Shown here: positions 13,424-24,220 of the stretch, in pieces
How the letters are laid out: each line of letters begins with the position of its first letter
Position numbering within the stretch: position 1 is the stretch's first letter
NCBI RefSeq assembly: GCF_029227915.1
Contig: NC_079875.1
Location: 21,879,001-21,943,000, forward strand
From: Hydractinia symbiolongicarpus
Taxonomy: Eukaryota > Cnidaria > Hydrozoa > Anthoathecata > Hydractiniidae
DNA: 64,000 nt
Reading direction: 5' to 3'
Made by a program: the position numbers and the translations under genes
Notes under the pieces: generated by a model
Databases searched by the model: none
Told to the model about the DNA's origin: nothing
The model's input: only the letters and a program-made list of their open reading frames with translations

Positions 13424-16400
13424 ATGACAAATCTTTTGTATCTATGCAATCCTTTTACCCGTGTACGTCAACCAGTTGAAAACATCGACTTGCAACGACC
13501 TCTCAGTGATTTCAAGGATGTGGTGTGTGCACGAACAGGAATACAGACGCAGGATCAGGGTAAAATAATTAGTTTGATGCTTGAAATCGCAGGTATATTA
13601 TCCAATAACACAAAAATCCTTCCAGTGCTGTGCGTTTTTCATTGGTGGTACAGCAAATGAATTTGTTCATTGTTTTAAGAATATAATTTTTAAGTCACAA
13701 GTAAGGTTATTCGCAAATTTGGTTGTGACGGGAGTTTATCAAGACATTAGGCAAGAGTTCAGTTGTAGAGCTAGTTACATATATTGATGTAAATTGCGAA
13801 ATCTCATGAGAATAAAATTCACTTCCTGTTTGTTCTCACGATTTAAAAAGATAGTGAAGAGTAAAATTGGGCTCATTTTTTTAAACTTTACACGAGATAC
13901 ACCTGTAAAGTTTGATGTAAACAAAATGTATGCAGAATATGAAATCACTCCCCGTGCATTTTTTATATGTGCTTGTCACCATGCGAAATATAATGAATTG
14001 ATTCGTAAAACGACTCAATTTATCCCGAGTGCTAAGGAGAAAATTCAAACTGTTGTATGTTATTAGCGCATGTTACATAACCTGATTATATGAACATGAC
14101 CAGCTGTTAAGCATAATTAGTGCTTCCCAAAACTCATTAAGAAATATTCGTTACACCACGTTATTGTTTCAGCGAACATGCATTTTTGTTTTTATTTTTA
14201 CAGAGTTAATATACATGGGCGAATGTCTAGTGGATGAAAAACGTAGTTTAACTTCGTATGGTATCCAACATAACTTCACTGTGTTTGTGATAGAGAAGGA
14301 GAAAGAACTAGATGACGAGCATTGTACGTAAATTATTATTGTTCTGATTGTTATCAGTGACAAATAATTTGACTTACAACATATGATCCATCTTTCCAAA
14401 GATTTAAGGTCCTAATTTTCGGGGTTTTTTAAATTCAGTTTGAAGAAACTAGTAGCAGGTTTTTATCGAATCAATTTTAATAAAATTTAACATGTATTTT
14501 GTTTTCTGCGCATTGAAGCAGTATCGAAACAAAAAAATGTGAACTATATTAGTACCATTCTTGAATATAATTGTACAGAATTGTACACCAGCTACTACAA
14601 TAATTTGTACACCAGCTACTACAATAATTTGTACACCAGCTACTACAATAATTTATTACAATAATTTGTACACCACCTACTACAATAATTTGTACACCAC
14701 CTACTACAATAATTTGTACACCACCTACTACAATAATTTGTACACCACCTACTACAATAATTTGTACAATATATTGTAGCAGTAGTTTTTTATTTACTTT
14801 ATAGACGCTGATACGCATACGTTACCATCAGTGGAAGAAATACGTGCTTTACTGAAGAAAGCAAAAAATCCCATATATCGACAGTCAGTGAGTGTGATTC
14901 CTCCCTTGATTACATAGGCTAGGTAGTTCCTTGAGATTTAAAAATAGTACCTATATGCGATGTAGATGCGACGATGAAGAATCGCAGCAATAATAAATTG
15001 ATAAGAAAAAAAAACTACCTTGTTTGCGACGTTTAGGGTGTTCACACACACATTTTCAAGCAATCGATAATGTCAAATTTCGTGTTAATATATACTAAAT
15101 TTAACAGTAATCATAGTTATAGATTAAATACCTAATTGTATAAATACAATGGAGCTGATCTGGTGTTGTTATTCAACTGGGGACTATCCCGCATTATGAA
15201 CAAACTCTCTTTAATCTCCAACAAATACTGATTGTCCCCCTAGACAGGATACTGAAATCGTCAAGAGATGATGTGGTGTGACAGGCTTTAAGATGTTCTT
15301 TAATGGCTGTACAATTAAATGAGGTTGATTTTTTTACCTGTTAAGGGAGACACTCTGAGGTGCTCTCTTGCCCGATCCCTTAGATGACGCGACGTCTCGC
15401 CTGTATAGGTGGCGTTGCAGCCACTGCATTAATTCTTTAGGCAGCTGGTCTTTTGAATCTAAAGAAGTTAGATACGCGAGTGTGAGTTCTAAAAATAACA
15501 ACAAGTTTACAACAATGCAAAGTAGATTTAAAAAGTTTTTCTAATGTAGTTCTCGTTTGTAAAGATGTGTTACCTAAAAAAAGGGAGAACGATCAATATG
15601 TTTTTTATTCTCAGCCGTGAGGGAGACTTCTTTGGTTTCGCGAGATGTAGAAAAAAAGTGTGTTTATGACCCTGTCAAAAAAATAGTTCTGAATAACGAT
15701 TTAGTAAAGAGCTTTCCACAGTCTAAATCATCAACATCGGGCTATTTATTTTTTTCTCTGTTTTTTTGCTGTTCTTCGAAATAGATATATAACATTAATT
15801 GCCAGTAGACCTTGGGAACTTCGTTTTTTTGTGGCGCGTAGATATACAGCATTAATTGCAGTCTACCAGAAGACGACAATGCTTGTAGTTACGTAGATTG
15901 AGTGAACTGTGGGCCAACACAACTGAACGTTTGTATATGCTTACTCTGATAGTAGAGATGAATTTCCTGCGGTCAATTTACGCACCGCGTTTTTTGAATA
16001 GTTATTTCTAATATTTTTTGCTCACGTGATCATTATTATCAGAAATCACTTGTTTTGAGTGCAAATGGTTTTACTCACCCGAACAATCATAATTAACTGT
16101 TAAAGAGGGTAATATGTGTCCCCCTGAAATATTGGTGTATACAAATTTGGGGTTTGCCCTAAGAAGTTATTTTGATTTTATTGGTAGCTTTGAATTAGGG
16201 ATTTACTCTTACATATTCTTTTGTGTCTAAACCTTCGCAAGGGAGGAACTGAGTTTTGATCTTTTCACAGAAAACTTAGGCTTGTTCGATAGTTAATAAT
16301 TTTGTTTTTTGAACACTTTATTTTTATTTTAGGTGAAAAAAATTATCAAGGATTGTGAAACATTGCAAACATTTCTAAAAGACACGGTAACAGATTACGT

Positions 16401-18679
16401 CACCGGCGGTGAGTTGTGAGTGTATAAATGTCGTCCACTACAAAAGCAGACACCTCTAATTAACAGAAAAAAGTCTCGGACAGCAATTAGCGATTCTAAT
16501 TAAATGACAAATATTGATTGTACCAATACATCCGCTAATTGGAGAGTACATGTGTGCGTTATTAAGTGAGAGAACGGTTTTGTCCTATTTACGCGCGACT
16601 GTATCTACCGTTATGTTTTATCGTTATGACATCGTTTTAGTTGTGGCAATGACTTTGTATTGAAAGTACGGTAAAACCTATACGCGGCGGATCTCGTATG
16701 CAAATAAAACAGTTAACAATAAAATACTTTGGTGGACAAAATGTGTAAAAAAATTTGATCGATAAATGTGGCCACCAAATCATTTTTTAAAATAAAAGAT
16801 GGCGAGTTGGAGTTGCATTCCACCCACTAATGTTGTTTCTATATCCAATATCAGTCTAAGGCATTGTGAAAAACTTGTTTATTCTCGAAACCTTTACTAA
16901 AAGACAAACGGAGGAGCTACCGAACAAAATTGAAAAAAACTGACCAAAATCTTAAGTTTTGTCTCTATGCATGAACCGTCGAATTACGAACGTTTGTTTC
17001 TAAACATAACGAAACGTCACATTGTTAAAATTTGTTGCTTTGTTCCTTTTTAGTATTATTAAAAGACGCCGATTTATTATTAGCTGTTATAGATAGTGCG
17101 CCTGCTGAAAAGTAAGTTGTCAAAGATTTAGGAGTCGCAGCTCTATTTTAGTGGGACCAAATTTTTGCCAAAAAGCCCCAACCGCGTAGTATTTCATTTC
17201 ATTTTTTTTTTTTTTTTTTTGTAAACAGGGGGTTTGCGACTCTTTTCTGGGCAATCCATCGCTCTATCACCACGCAGTTTTTTTAGCCAATTTGAAAAAA
17301 ATAAGTTTCGAAGAAACAATAACGTTCATCTCTAGCTCTCACCACTTGACACTGGTTCGCACCTACTGGGCATGGAGTGCTATAGAACAGTGCCTTAAAA
17401 ATCTTTGAATAAACAAATCTTCCGTACAAAAAGTGGCATTTTAATCATGGGCACTCCACAGAAAGAGAAAATTTGGCCACCTCGTGATAAAGCGTTTACA
17501 TGTTACATTGGGCTGTTAAATGTTTTCTACCCTTCGCTCAAAAAAGTGAAGTGAGTGTCATAGTGTTAAGAGAGTTTCTTTTTTTGTCTAGAATCGAGAA
17601 AGAGTATCCAAACTTAGGAGTGGTATTGAAACATATCGTAGATAAAGTTTCATCGACGTCACCGTCAAATAGAATGCCGTTGTTTCATGGCGACGACAAC
17701 GACGAATATGAAGGTCTTGATCCCGCGGTAAGTAAACCTGCTTTGTGTGTTACGTAAACCTGCTTTGTGTGTAAAGAAAACCTGTTTTGTGTGTTACGAA
17801 AACCTGTTTTGTGTGTTACGAAAACATGTTTTGTGTGTTACGAAAACCTGTTTTGTGTGTTACGAAAACCTGTTTTGTGTGTTACGAAAACCTGTTTTGT
17901 GTGTTACGCTTAATAAAATCCCGTTTACTTAAAGAGCTGTTTGATATCTCTTGCTGTTTAGCTATTGGCGCAAGCAGAGTTGCTGGCAGCTGGCGAATCA
18001 AATCTACAACAACAACAACAACCAGCAAACTCTCAATTACGTCATCAAATTTCAGCTTCTGATCTGGCTAATGCTCTCTCCTTTGCTACTATGTCACAAA
18101 GTTTGTTTGTTTGTTTGTTTGTTTGTTTGTTTGTTTGTTTGTTTGTTTGTTGTGCTTTTGTGTGTTGACTTATTTATCAATTCTCTTTTCAGGTGCAGGA
18201 GGAAGTAGTAGCAGACCTTCCAATGACAGCCAGGTATGTAGTCTAACAAAAACAGAGTGCTCATTACTTTTGGAAACTCCTTAAAACTTGCAATAAGGTG
18301 AAAACTAGAAAATGATTTTTAAATGTATTTTTTTTTAATTAAGAAATTAAAACAAAATAAAATTACGAAATACGAGCTTTTATAATCATCAGGTTTGCGT
18401 TGTTAGTCTCATTAAAATTTCTGTTTTCGTCTAACGAAGCTTCATATCACAGCTTTCATATAAAGTTGAAGTTTCATATCACTGCTTTCATATAAAGATC
18501 AATTGTTTATCAGGGTTTCTGATTAAAATGTAAGCTTTTCCTTCATTTAGATGGAGTCAGCTTTGGAACAAATGCGAGCGGTAGGTATCACAGATGCGGA
18601 GTTGAGTCGTCGCGCTCTCACGATGAGTGAGGGAAACGTTGAGGCTGCCATCAATCTGATCTTCGAAGGAAGTTTATGA
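13424..18679 (+). CDS. UBL7: Ubiquitin-like protein 7 (UBL-UBA adaptor), nine exons
   Basis: Exons: 13424-13559, 14204-14323, 14805-14887, 16333-16408, 17054-17111, 17592-17727, 17962-18100, 18193-18233 and 18551-18679. All junctions are GT-AG and keep frame. The N-terminal third forms a ubiquitin-like fold with the conserved run ELIYMGECLVDE then SYGIQHNFTVFV. A helical middle (VLLKDADLLLAVID) follows, then a Gln/Ser-rich linker with the ISASDLANALSFA block, and a C-terminal UBA domain (MRAVGITDAELSRRAL ... NLIFEGSL). This order and spacing matches UBL7, a UBL-UBA protein thought to bind ubiquitin chains. The ATG at 13424 is chosen because upstream codons lack an ATG in a good context; a further 5' exon cannot be excluded. 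The donor of exon 7 lies in a GTTT microsatellite. Confidence 0.88.
14571..14766. repeat. 24-bp tandem repeat in UBL7 intron 2
   Basis: About seven to eight copies of a unit containing CTACTACAATAATTTGTACA. The first three copies read CCAGCTACT and later ones CCACCTACT, and one copy is shortened. It is open on both strands only because the unit is a multiple of three; it is not coding. Confidence 0.95.
14888..16332. other. UBL7 intron 3, no feature recognised
   Basis: A 1.4-kb intron without credible ORFs, repeats with recognisable ends or RNA genes. One GC-richer patch near 15,350-15,430 resembles eroded transposon sequence but I cannot assign it. Confidence 0.4.
17735..17910. repeat. 22-bp tandem repeat in UBL7 intron 6
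   Basis: About eight copies of a unit reading CGAAAACCTGTTTTGTGTGT with small variants (ACATG for ACCTG in one copy). It starts within about 10 bp of the exon 6 donor at 17,728, so it fills most of this 234-bp intron. Confidence 0.95.
18101..18151. repeat. (GTTT)n microsatellite at an exon boundary
   Basis: About twelve GTTT units begin exactly at the first intron base after UBL7 exon 7. The 5' splice site therefore reads GTTTGT and is part of the microsatellite. The intron is 92 bp long, so the repeat occupies over half of it. Confidence 0.93.
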
Positions 18680-20123
18680 TTTTTTTTTTGAAACTTATAA
18701 GAATATTTTGTATATAGCCGTCTGTTTAGAAATTATGTCAGATGTCAAGCACGATTTTCTTCACTTATAGTACCCGCCATCCGCCAAGAAAATAACGCCT
18801 TAAGTACTTAATGATGTAACAGATTGTATATATGTTGAACTATTTATTTGAAATACTTTTTTCTTATGTTAAGTTTTTTGGTTTACAACCTCTTACCCAG
18901 TACTCGTACTGTGAATAATACGAATTTAAATAGATTGGGTCTTGTGACTAAAATGTAGCTTTCTGACGCATTTCTGATAACGTTTCTATGTTGCTTTTTA
19001 TAAGTTCACTTCCGTTCGTTCGCCATTGATAAAAAGCAAGCCAGACAAAACAGACGTCAAAATGTTCGGTTCGAATTTCCCTGAGATTAACCAAGATGAC
19101 GTCATCTTTTACATTTGGGCGCCAACTTGTTCACTGCATTCTATTCGGAAAATTTTTCTCAAAAATGATCATTTTGATTGACGTTACCTAGTTAACAGGA
19201 AAATGGCGCATGCGCACAAAAGTGAAGCAAACCGTTTGACGTTTTTTTTTAACAAGAGAAGGTGTTTTGGTAATAACTGATCAAGATGTTTTGTTAAATA
19301 TTCGCATCAACATAACCGTCTTGTTGGCCTATTTTAAAATCATGACGTCATTAAATTGAAAATAAACACTGGTTCGGAAAACAAGTTTCACTGGATTTAA
19401 ATGTAAAAAAGCAGCTGTTCGTAAAAACAAGACGTCATTTTAACAGAATAATTTCGATAATTTAATAATAACTATATAAATAATACATGCATAAAAAGTT
19501 ACGAAAACGTACAGTTATAGAATATTTACAACCACTCCACTTTGGAGCATTTTACTTCTTGTGTGGATTTTATAAAACAAAATCGGTTAAGAAACCCAAA
19601 ATAAATAAGTCAATAAGAAAAATTCAGTACCTTACACTGTAAATCAGAGAGATGCGCAATTTTGCTGTTTGTAAATACGACTTTTAAAAGGTAAGAAAAA
19701 ACTGGGATCAAATTCGAAGCAAAATTGAGCATCAAATAATTAGCAAGCCCGTTTTAATTCTGACACGTCTTTTTTATGCGACACATACTTTTTTGGGTTC
19801 AGTCTAGATGTTTCTTAACTTTAAAAGAAGATTTTCTGAAAATTTAAGAAGTCATACGCAAGTTTTATAGCCAGAACATTCGTTTTAGAAAGACCTCTGT
19901 CAATCTATCAATTTACTTTTTCAATTTTCTCAATATTTTGCGAGTGGCAGTTAAAAGTACCTATAATCTCAACCTCAACTAAAAAACATGTTTCTTATAT
20001 AAAAAACGTGTAAATAAAGTAACAACCAACCAATATGACGTTAAACTCGTTCATCCAAGACGCATCCCAAATCGTCTCACTTATTTCTTCGAACTCGTTC
20101 ATCCCAAGTGTAACCACGTGCGC
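18680..20123. other. Convergent intergenic region
   Basis: This lies between the 3' ends of UBL7 (+) and the BCL-2-like gene (-), so it should hold both 3' UTRs. Several GACGTCA octamer-like sequences occur (about 19,098, 19,343 and 19,430). I see no gene. Confidence 0.4.
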
Positions 20124-21343
20124 TCATCTCATTCGCGTATAAAGAAAGTAGGCGGCCGATGACAAAATTAAGATTCCTGTGGCAATGACAATCTTTTTGT
20201 TAAGTAAGCCGAAACTGATAACATCTTTGAGTGCCATCACCTAAAAAATAGAACAGGAAAATTTTACACTTACATCTAGCAGTAGTTAGTCGGAGATTCG
20301 GTGAACACGAGGTTGTATAACCTTTTGCAATGACTTTATATTTCTTGAAAATTCGGTGAGACGCAAAAAAAAGTTTTACTCAAAATTTCTTTCTAAGAAA
20401 TTTTTGAATAAATGTTTTCCGGAAAATGAAGTATGGAAACTTCCTCGTCATCATGCAACCTTGTTTCCAGTTTTTTAACATGGCGACACGAATATGATGA
20501 GAGGCCATGAATGAGTTTTATTTATAATATAATGTATTTTGCATAGCATTAACGAAAAATGAGGTAGACAATCTGAACAGATAGAGAATATTAGTTTGTT
20601 TTTATTATATTTTTATTATTTTTTGTTTATACATACCATTCAATGTCTTTTCCAGAAAGCGGGAAAGGACAAGATTGTATAGCTCGGGACAAGATTGTAT
20701 ACCATTTACTCTAATACATTCCTGAGATGTTTGTTTTTAAAGAAAAGTATCCGCTATCACAGAGTTTATAGAACGGAAAACTACATACCATTCTGCTTTC
20801 TTTCAGGTATTTAAAAAAATATCCAATAATTTGGACGCACTTTATAATTTCTCCTTCTTGTAGTGCTCGAAAGATCAAATCTTTAAAGTACATACACATG
20901 ACAATGACAAGCTCTTCACTCAACGCTGTCCAACCCTCACTTCTTAGGTCCGCCATTATTTGGCAAAATTTTACGTAGTCCAAACGTTTCAGATCGGTCG
21001 TCGAAGCAATTTGTGTAATTTTCTGCCTCTTCTTTTTATCGATGAACACTTCACTTATCTGCACCAACAGCTGTCCTTCCCGTCTGATTTCTAGTCTCTC
21101 TTCCTCACTCAAGATAAGGTCTGTTTCATCGTCGTTTTGTCCGTCTTCGTTATCTTCATCAGCCGGCTCCTCCAAACGAGTTATAAGATGTTCAATCTGT
21201 TCTGGTGTAACATTAGTATCTGGACTGTTCCTCAAAATCTCTGTAAGCGTGCTCCGCAGTCTTCTTTCTGAAATTACCACACATCTTTCTTCCACCTCGT
21301 GTGCGAATTCGATATCTTGTTGTATTTCAACCGGAGGACTCAT
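20124..21343 (-). CDS. Divergent BCL-2 family protein, BAX/BAK-like, tail-anchored
   Basis: Two exons on the minus strand, 21343-20789 and 20240-20124, join in frame (donor GTATGT, acceptor TTTTTTAG) to give about 223 residues. After an acidic N-terminal linker there is a BH3-like helix (QLLVQISEVFID) with Ser-Glu where canonical BH3 has Gly-Asp. Next comes FCQIMADLRSEGW, aligning by eye with the helix before BH1, then a hydrophobic helix (ELVIVMCMYFKDLIF), then IIGYFFKYLKESR in the BH2-side position. The second exon encodes the end of the fold and a C-terminal membrane segment (IVIATGILILSSAAYFLYT) with a short basic tail. Length, helix order and tail anchor fit BAX/BAK-type effectors of mitochondrial apoptosis. 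The BH1 signature NWGR is not recognisable, so the family call is inference. Confidence 0.6.
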
Positions 21344-22653
21344 TTTGTTTTCTTCTCTTATGGTGTCTAATTTCAAACTAAAAAAATAATGAAAGAATAA
21401 GATATGTTGTCTGGAAATAATTCCCTTTGTTTCAGGGAAATACCCTTTTATAATCGACAAATTAAATTTAGGTTTATACAATGGCGCCATTAAACTAAAT
21501 GATATATTGAACACGATAAGACACGATGTTTATATGAAAAAACTGAACTATTGAATTATGTGGATTAAACATTAAACATAAAACAACAGAATTTTATAAG
21601 CAACGAAAAAAGGAAGCAATCTAACATGGCTAAATTAAAAAAAGAAAAAACAAAAAAAAAAAAAAAGTTGTTAGGATGCATCATTTCTTAACGCTCTTTT
21701 TCACATTTGAGGTAGAAATTTATACTGGCTTTTTTAGTATGAAATGTTCTGCGGGAAATTTTATGTTTTCTGCAAATCTGCGAGAAGACAACATGAAATT
21801 TCTGAGATAAAGAAAACATCAAACACATGTTGCTACGTTTAATGTTTGTTAACGAGTTTCCTGTATGTTTTTTAAAAAATCTGCAAAGAACAACATGAAG
21901 TTTTCGAAAACTTCAAACATAATATTTTAGCGTTTTATGTTTTCCGTTGTGACGTTTACTGCTTTTCCGTCTCAAAACTTGGTGTTGCATGTTCTGTGAC
22001 GAGGAAATAACTGAAAACATCATGTTTGTGCGCATCACAAATTTAATGGAGTACGTTGCTACCATGGGCGCATTCCCATGCTCAGTGAGTTAAATCATAA
22101 AGTTTTTAAAGTTTTCAAATCAACCTTTCTCACAACATATATATTTGAGTGTTTTTTTTTTAATTTTGAATGTTTTTTTTTTTGAAATTCAAACTTTCTT
22201 TACACTAACAAAGGAGCAACAAGTGATAAAAAATGTTCATTTGTTCAGGTGACATCCTAAAACAGCTAAAAGATGGGTATATCAGTAGATATTTCATCGA
22301 GGGAAAATGGAGTTGTCAAAAACATAACAATGAACATCGCAAAAATTTACTTGAAATATCACTCTCTGTTTCTTAGTGTCTCCTCATCAATTTCTAAGAC
22401 CCACGGCAAATTATATACTCTTTGCGTCCAGTTTGTTTGCTCTACCTTGTCTATCTATATATAGCTAAAAATAAGAACGCAAGAGAAAAATGTCAGGCTG
22501 AAAATAAATTAATTACAATTGCAACTCTGCTCTGTTTTTCGAGAAATGTTTCACTAGTTTCATCTTTACATTCTTTTTCTTAACATACCCCCTCCCCCGC
22601 CCCCACTTTTTTTGCTGTAATAATTTTTTAATTTTTGCAAATAAGTGTCTCTA
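21344..22653. other. Intergenic region with weak duplicated A/T-rich sequence
   Basis: No gene is recognised. Two diverged copies of a roughly 100-bp stretch containing TCTGCAAA, ACAACATGAA and AACTTCAAACA-type words lie at about 21,760-21,850 and 21,880-21,960. A poly-A run sits near 21,640-21,666. The first part should contain the promoter of the BCL-2-like gene. Confidence 0.4.
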
Positions 22654-23115
22654 TCACTGCATGAAAATTGATGTTATCCAACCAAAAGGTTTCAGCTTGT
22701 CGTATCCGTCAACGTGCCATATGAAACTTGGTCCCGGTGTGATGATGTACACTCGTCGTTGCAGGACGTGTTTTCGTCTCCGCTCTACACCGTCCGGATC
22801 TAATGTTTGTAGAATAAAACGAACTGTCTCACGATCTACAGTAAATCCTCGTCGACGAAGCTTTTGATGCATAAGACGATATCCGAAGCAGCTTCCAGAT
22901 TGTTGTAGTTCCTGTTCTACAAAACTCGTAATCTCATTCAAGTCACTTCTATTTCCTCTTCTAAACAGTCCGTAGTTGCGAAGCAGCCGATTCAAATGAC
23001 GTAACGATATGTTCAGCCCATGGTTTGATTCAAGAAAGTGGAGTATTTCAGCATACGAAAGGCCTAAATAGAAGTAATGCTCCAATATTTCTTTCTGATC
23101 AATTGAGTTGTTCAT
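22654..23115 (-). CDS. Integrase-core (transposon-derived) ORF, 3'-truncated
   Basis: The 153-residue ORF starts with a helix-turn-helix region (YFYLGLSYAEILHFLESNHG ... LRHLNRLLRNYGLFRR). A conserved linker (CFGYRLMHQKLRRRGF) follows, then the beginning of the catalytic core (FIWHVDGYDKLKPFG), where WHxDG carries the first acidic residue. Many animal genomes, especially cnidarian and fish, carry such integrase-core genes, which are of transposon origin. Here the reading frame degenerates straight after KPFG, just where a GTTGGA donor-like site occurs. The remaining catalytic core is not found downstream on this strand within the following kilobase, so this is either a first exon with a distant partner or a truncated copy. 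Confidence 0.65.
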   Translation of the reverse strand: MNNSIDQKEILEHYFYLGLSYAEILHFLESNHGLNISLRHLNRLLRNYGLFRRGNRSDLNEITSFVEQELQQSGSCFGYRLMHQKLRRRGFTVDRETVRFILQTLDPDGVERRRKHVLQRRVYIITPGPSFIWHVDGYDKLKPFGWITSIFMQ

Positions 23116-24220
23116 GTTTCATACTGATTCAACATTGCTTAACCCGCGGGTATCAGAAATTGCAAACATAAGAGGCACATGACAAGAATCTCTTTTCTTA
23201 TTGGATAAAAAAAGGATCTGGCTCGAGTCGACAGTTAAAACATACGGCGACAGTTATAACACGCGGCGACAGTTACACTGATATGACTTTAAGGAGAAAT
23301 AAAAGATATTCTAAGCATGTCACCTATAGGCCACGGTAGTTTCGTTTGAATAAAAACTCTTTTTCAAGGAACATCAATCTTTTCTGAAAATGCACTCATT
23401 GCATCACTTTTTCACTAATCTGTTAAACTCATTTTATTTAAGGGGGCAGTCATCCACATTAAAAATCTTTTACATTTTTACGCGATTTGAACAAAATTTT
23501 GAAATTTGTTTTTGAATGCATTATTCAAGCCGAGCACTATTTTATCAAATAAGCGTCTTTCTGAAAATATAGCTGATTGAGAGTTTTCTCAAACATAAAG
23601 AGTAGAAAAAAAAATGAACTTAATTTTCGGATAAACAAGCACCGTGTCTGATATCGAAAAAAGTAAAAAAAGTCCTGGTTGACCTACTCTCAAAATTTTT
23701 ATAGGGCTCGTGTGCCTAACAAAGCGATTTGCAAAATGTCATCAAATTTTAAGGGTAAACTTTTCACGGGCAGGAGTTTTTACAAAAGTTAAGTTAAATG
23801 CAGCAACAGGTTGTTTTTCATTATGAAAATGACAATTTTTATTTCACATTTGTCTCCCTCCGTGTAACCTCTTGCATTGTGTAGTGAATATTCCAAGCAC
23901 CATCGTATCGTAGTTATTTTTTATAGCATGTAGGTGTATATTTACTTTCTTTTATTGAGAGGAGAAATTTGCTCGACGCAATATAATGTTGTTGCTTGTG
24001 TCTTTAAAAATAGACTTTAGACCTTGCATTACTTTTGCTTTCACTTTTTGCGAGTCCAAAGATGACAATGACGAAATAAAACTTCTGATTGGTGCATTTA
24101 TTTGACGAACGTCACAGATCAAAGTTCGAATTTTTTATTATAAAAATGGCTGCCCCAAACCGTGCTGATTAAACAGGCGTAGAAAAGTTGAAAGCAAGAT
24201 TTAAGGTTATTACAAGAGAA
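23116..24220. other. Intergenic region upstream of perilipin
   Basis: No ORF or RNA gene is recognised. The last 200 bp should contain the perilipin promoter and 5' UTR. Confidence 0.4.

Noticed and set aside
14549-14818. ORFs on both strands in the 24-bp repeat of UBL7 intron 2
   Set aside because: The unit is a multiple of three without stops and lies in an intron bordered by good splice sites.
14571-17910. Tandem repeats considered as CRISPR-like arrays
   Set aside because: Units abut without unique spacers, there is no cas gene, and the context is eukaryotic introns.
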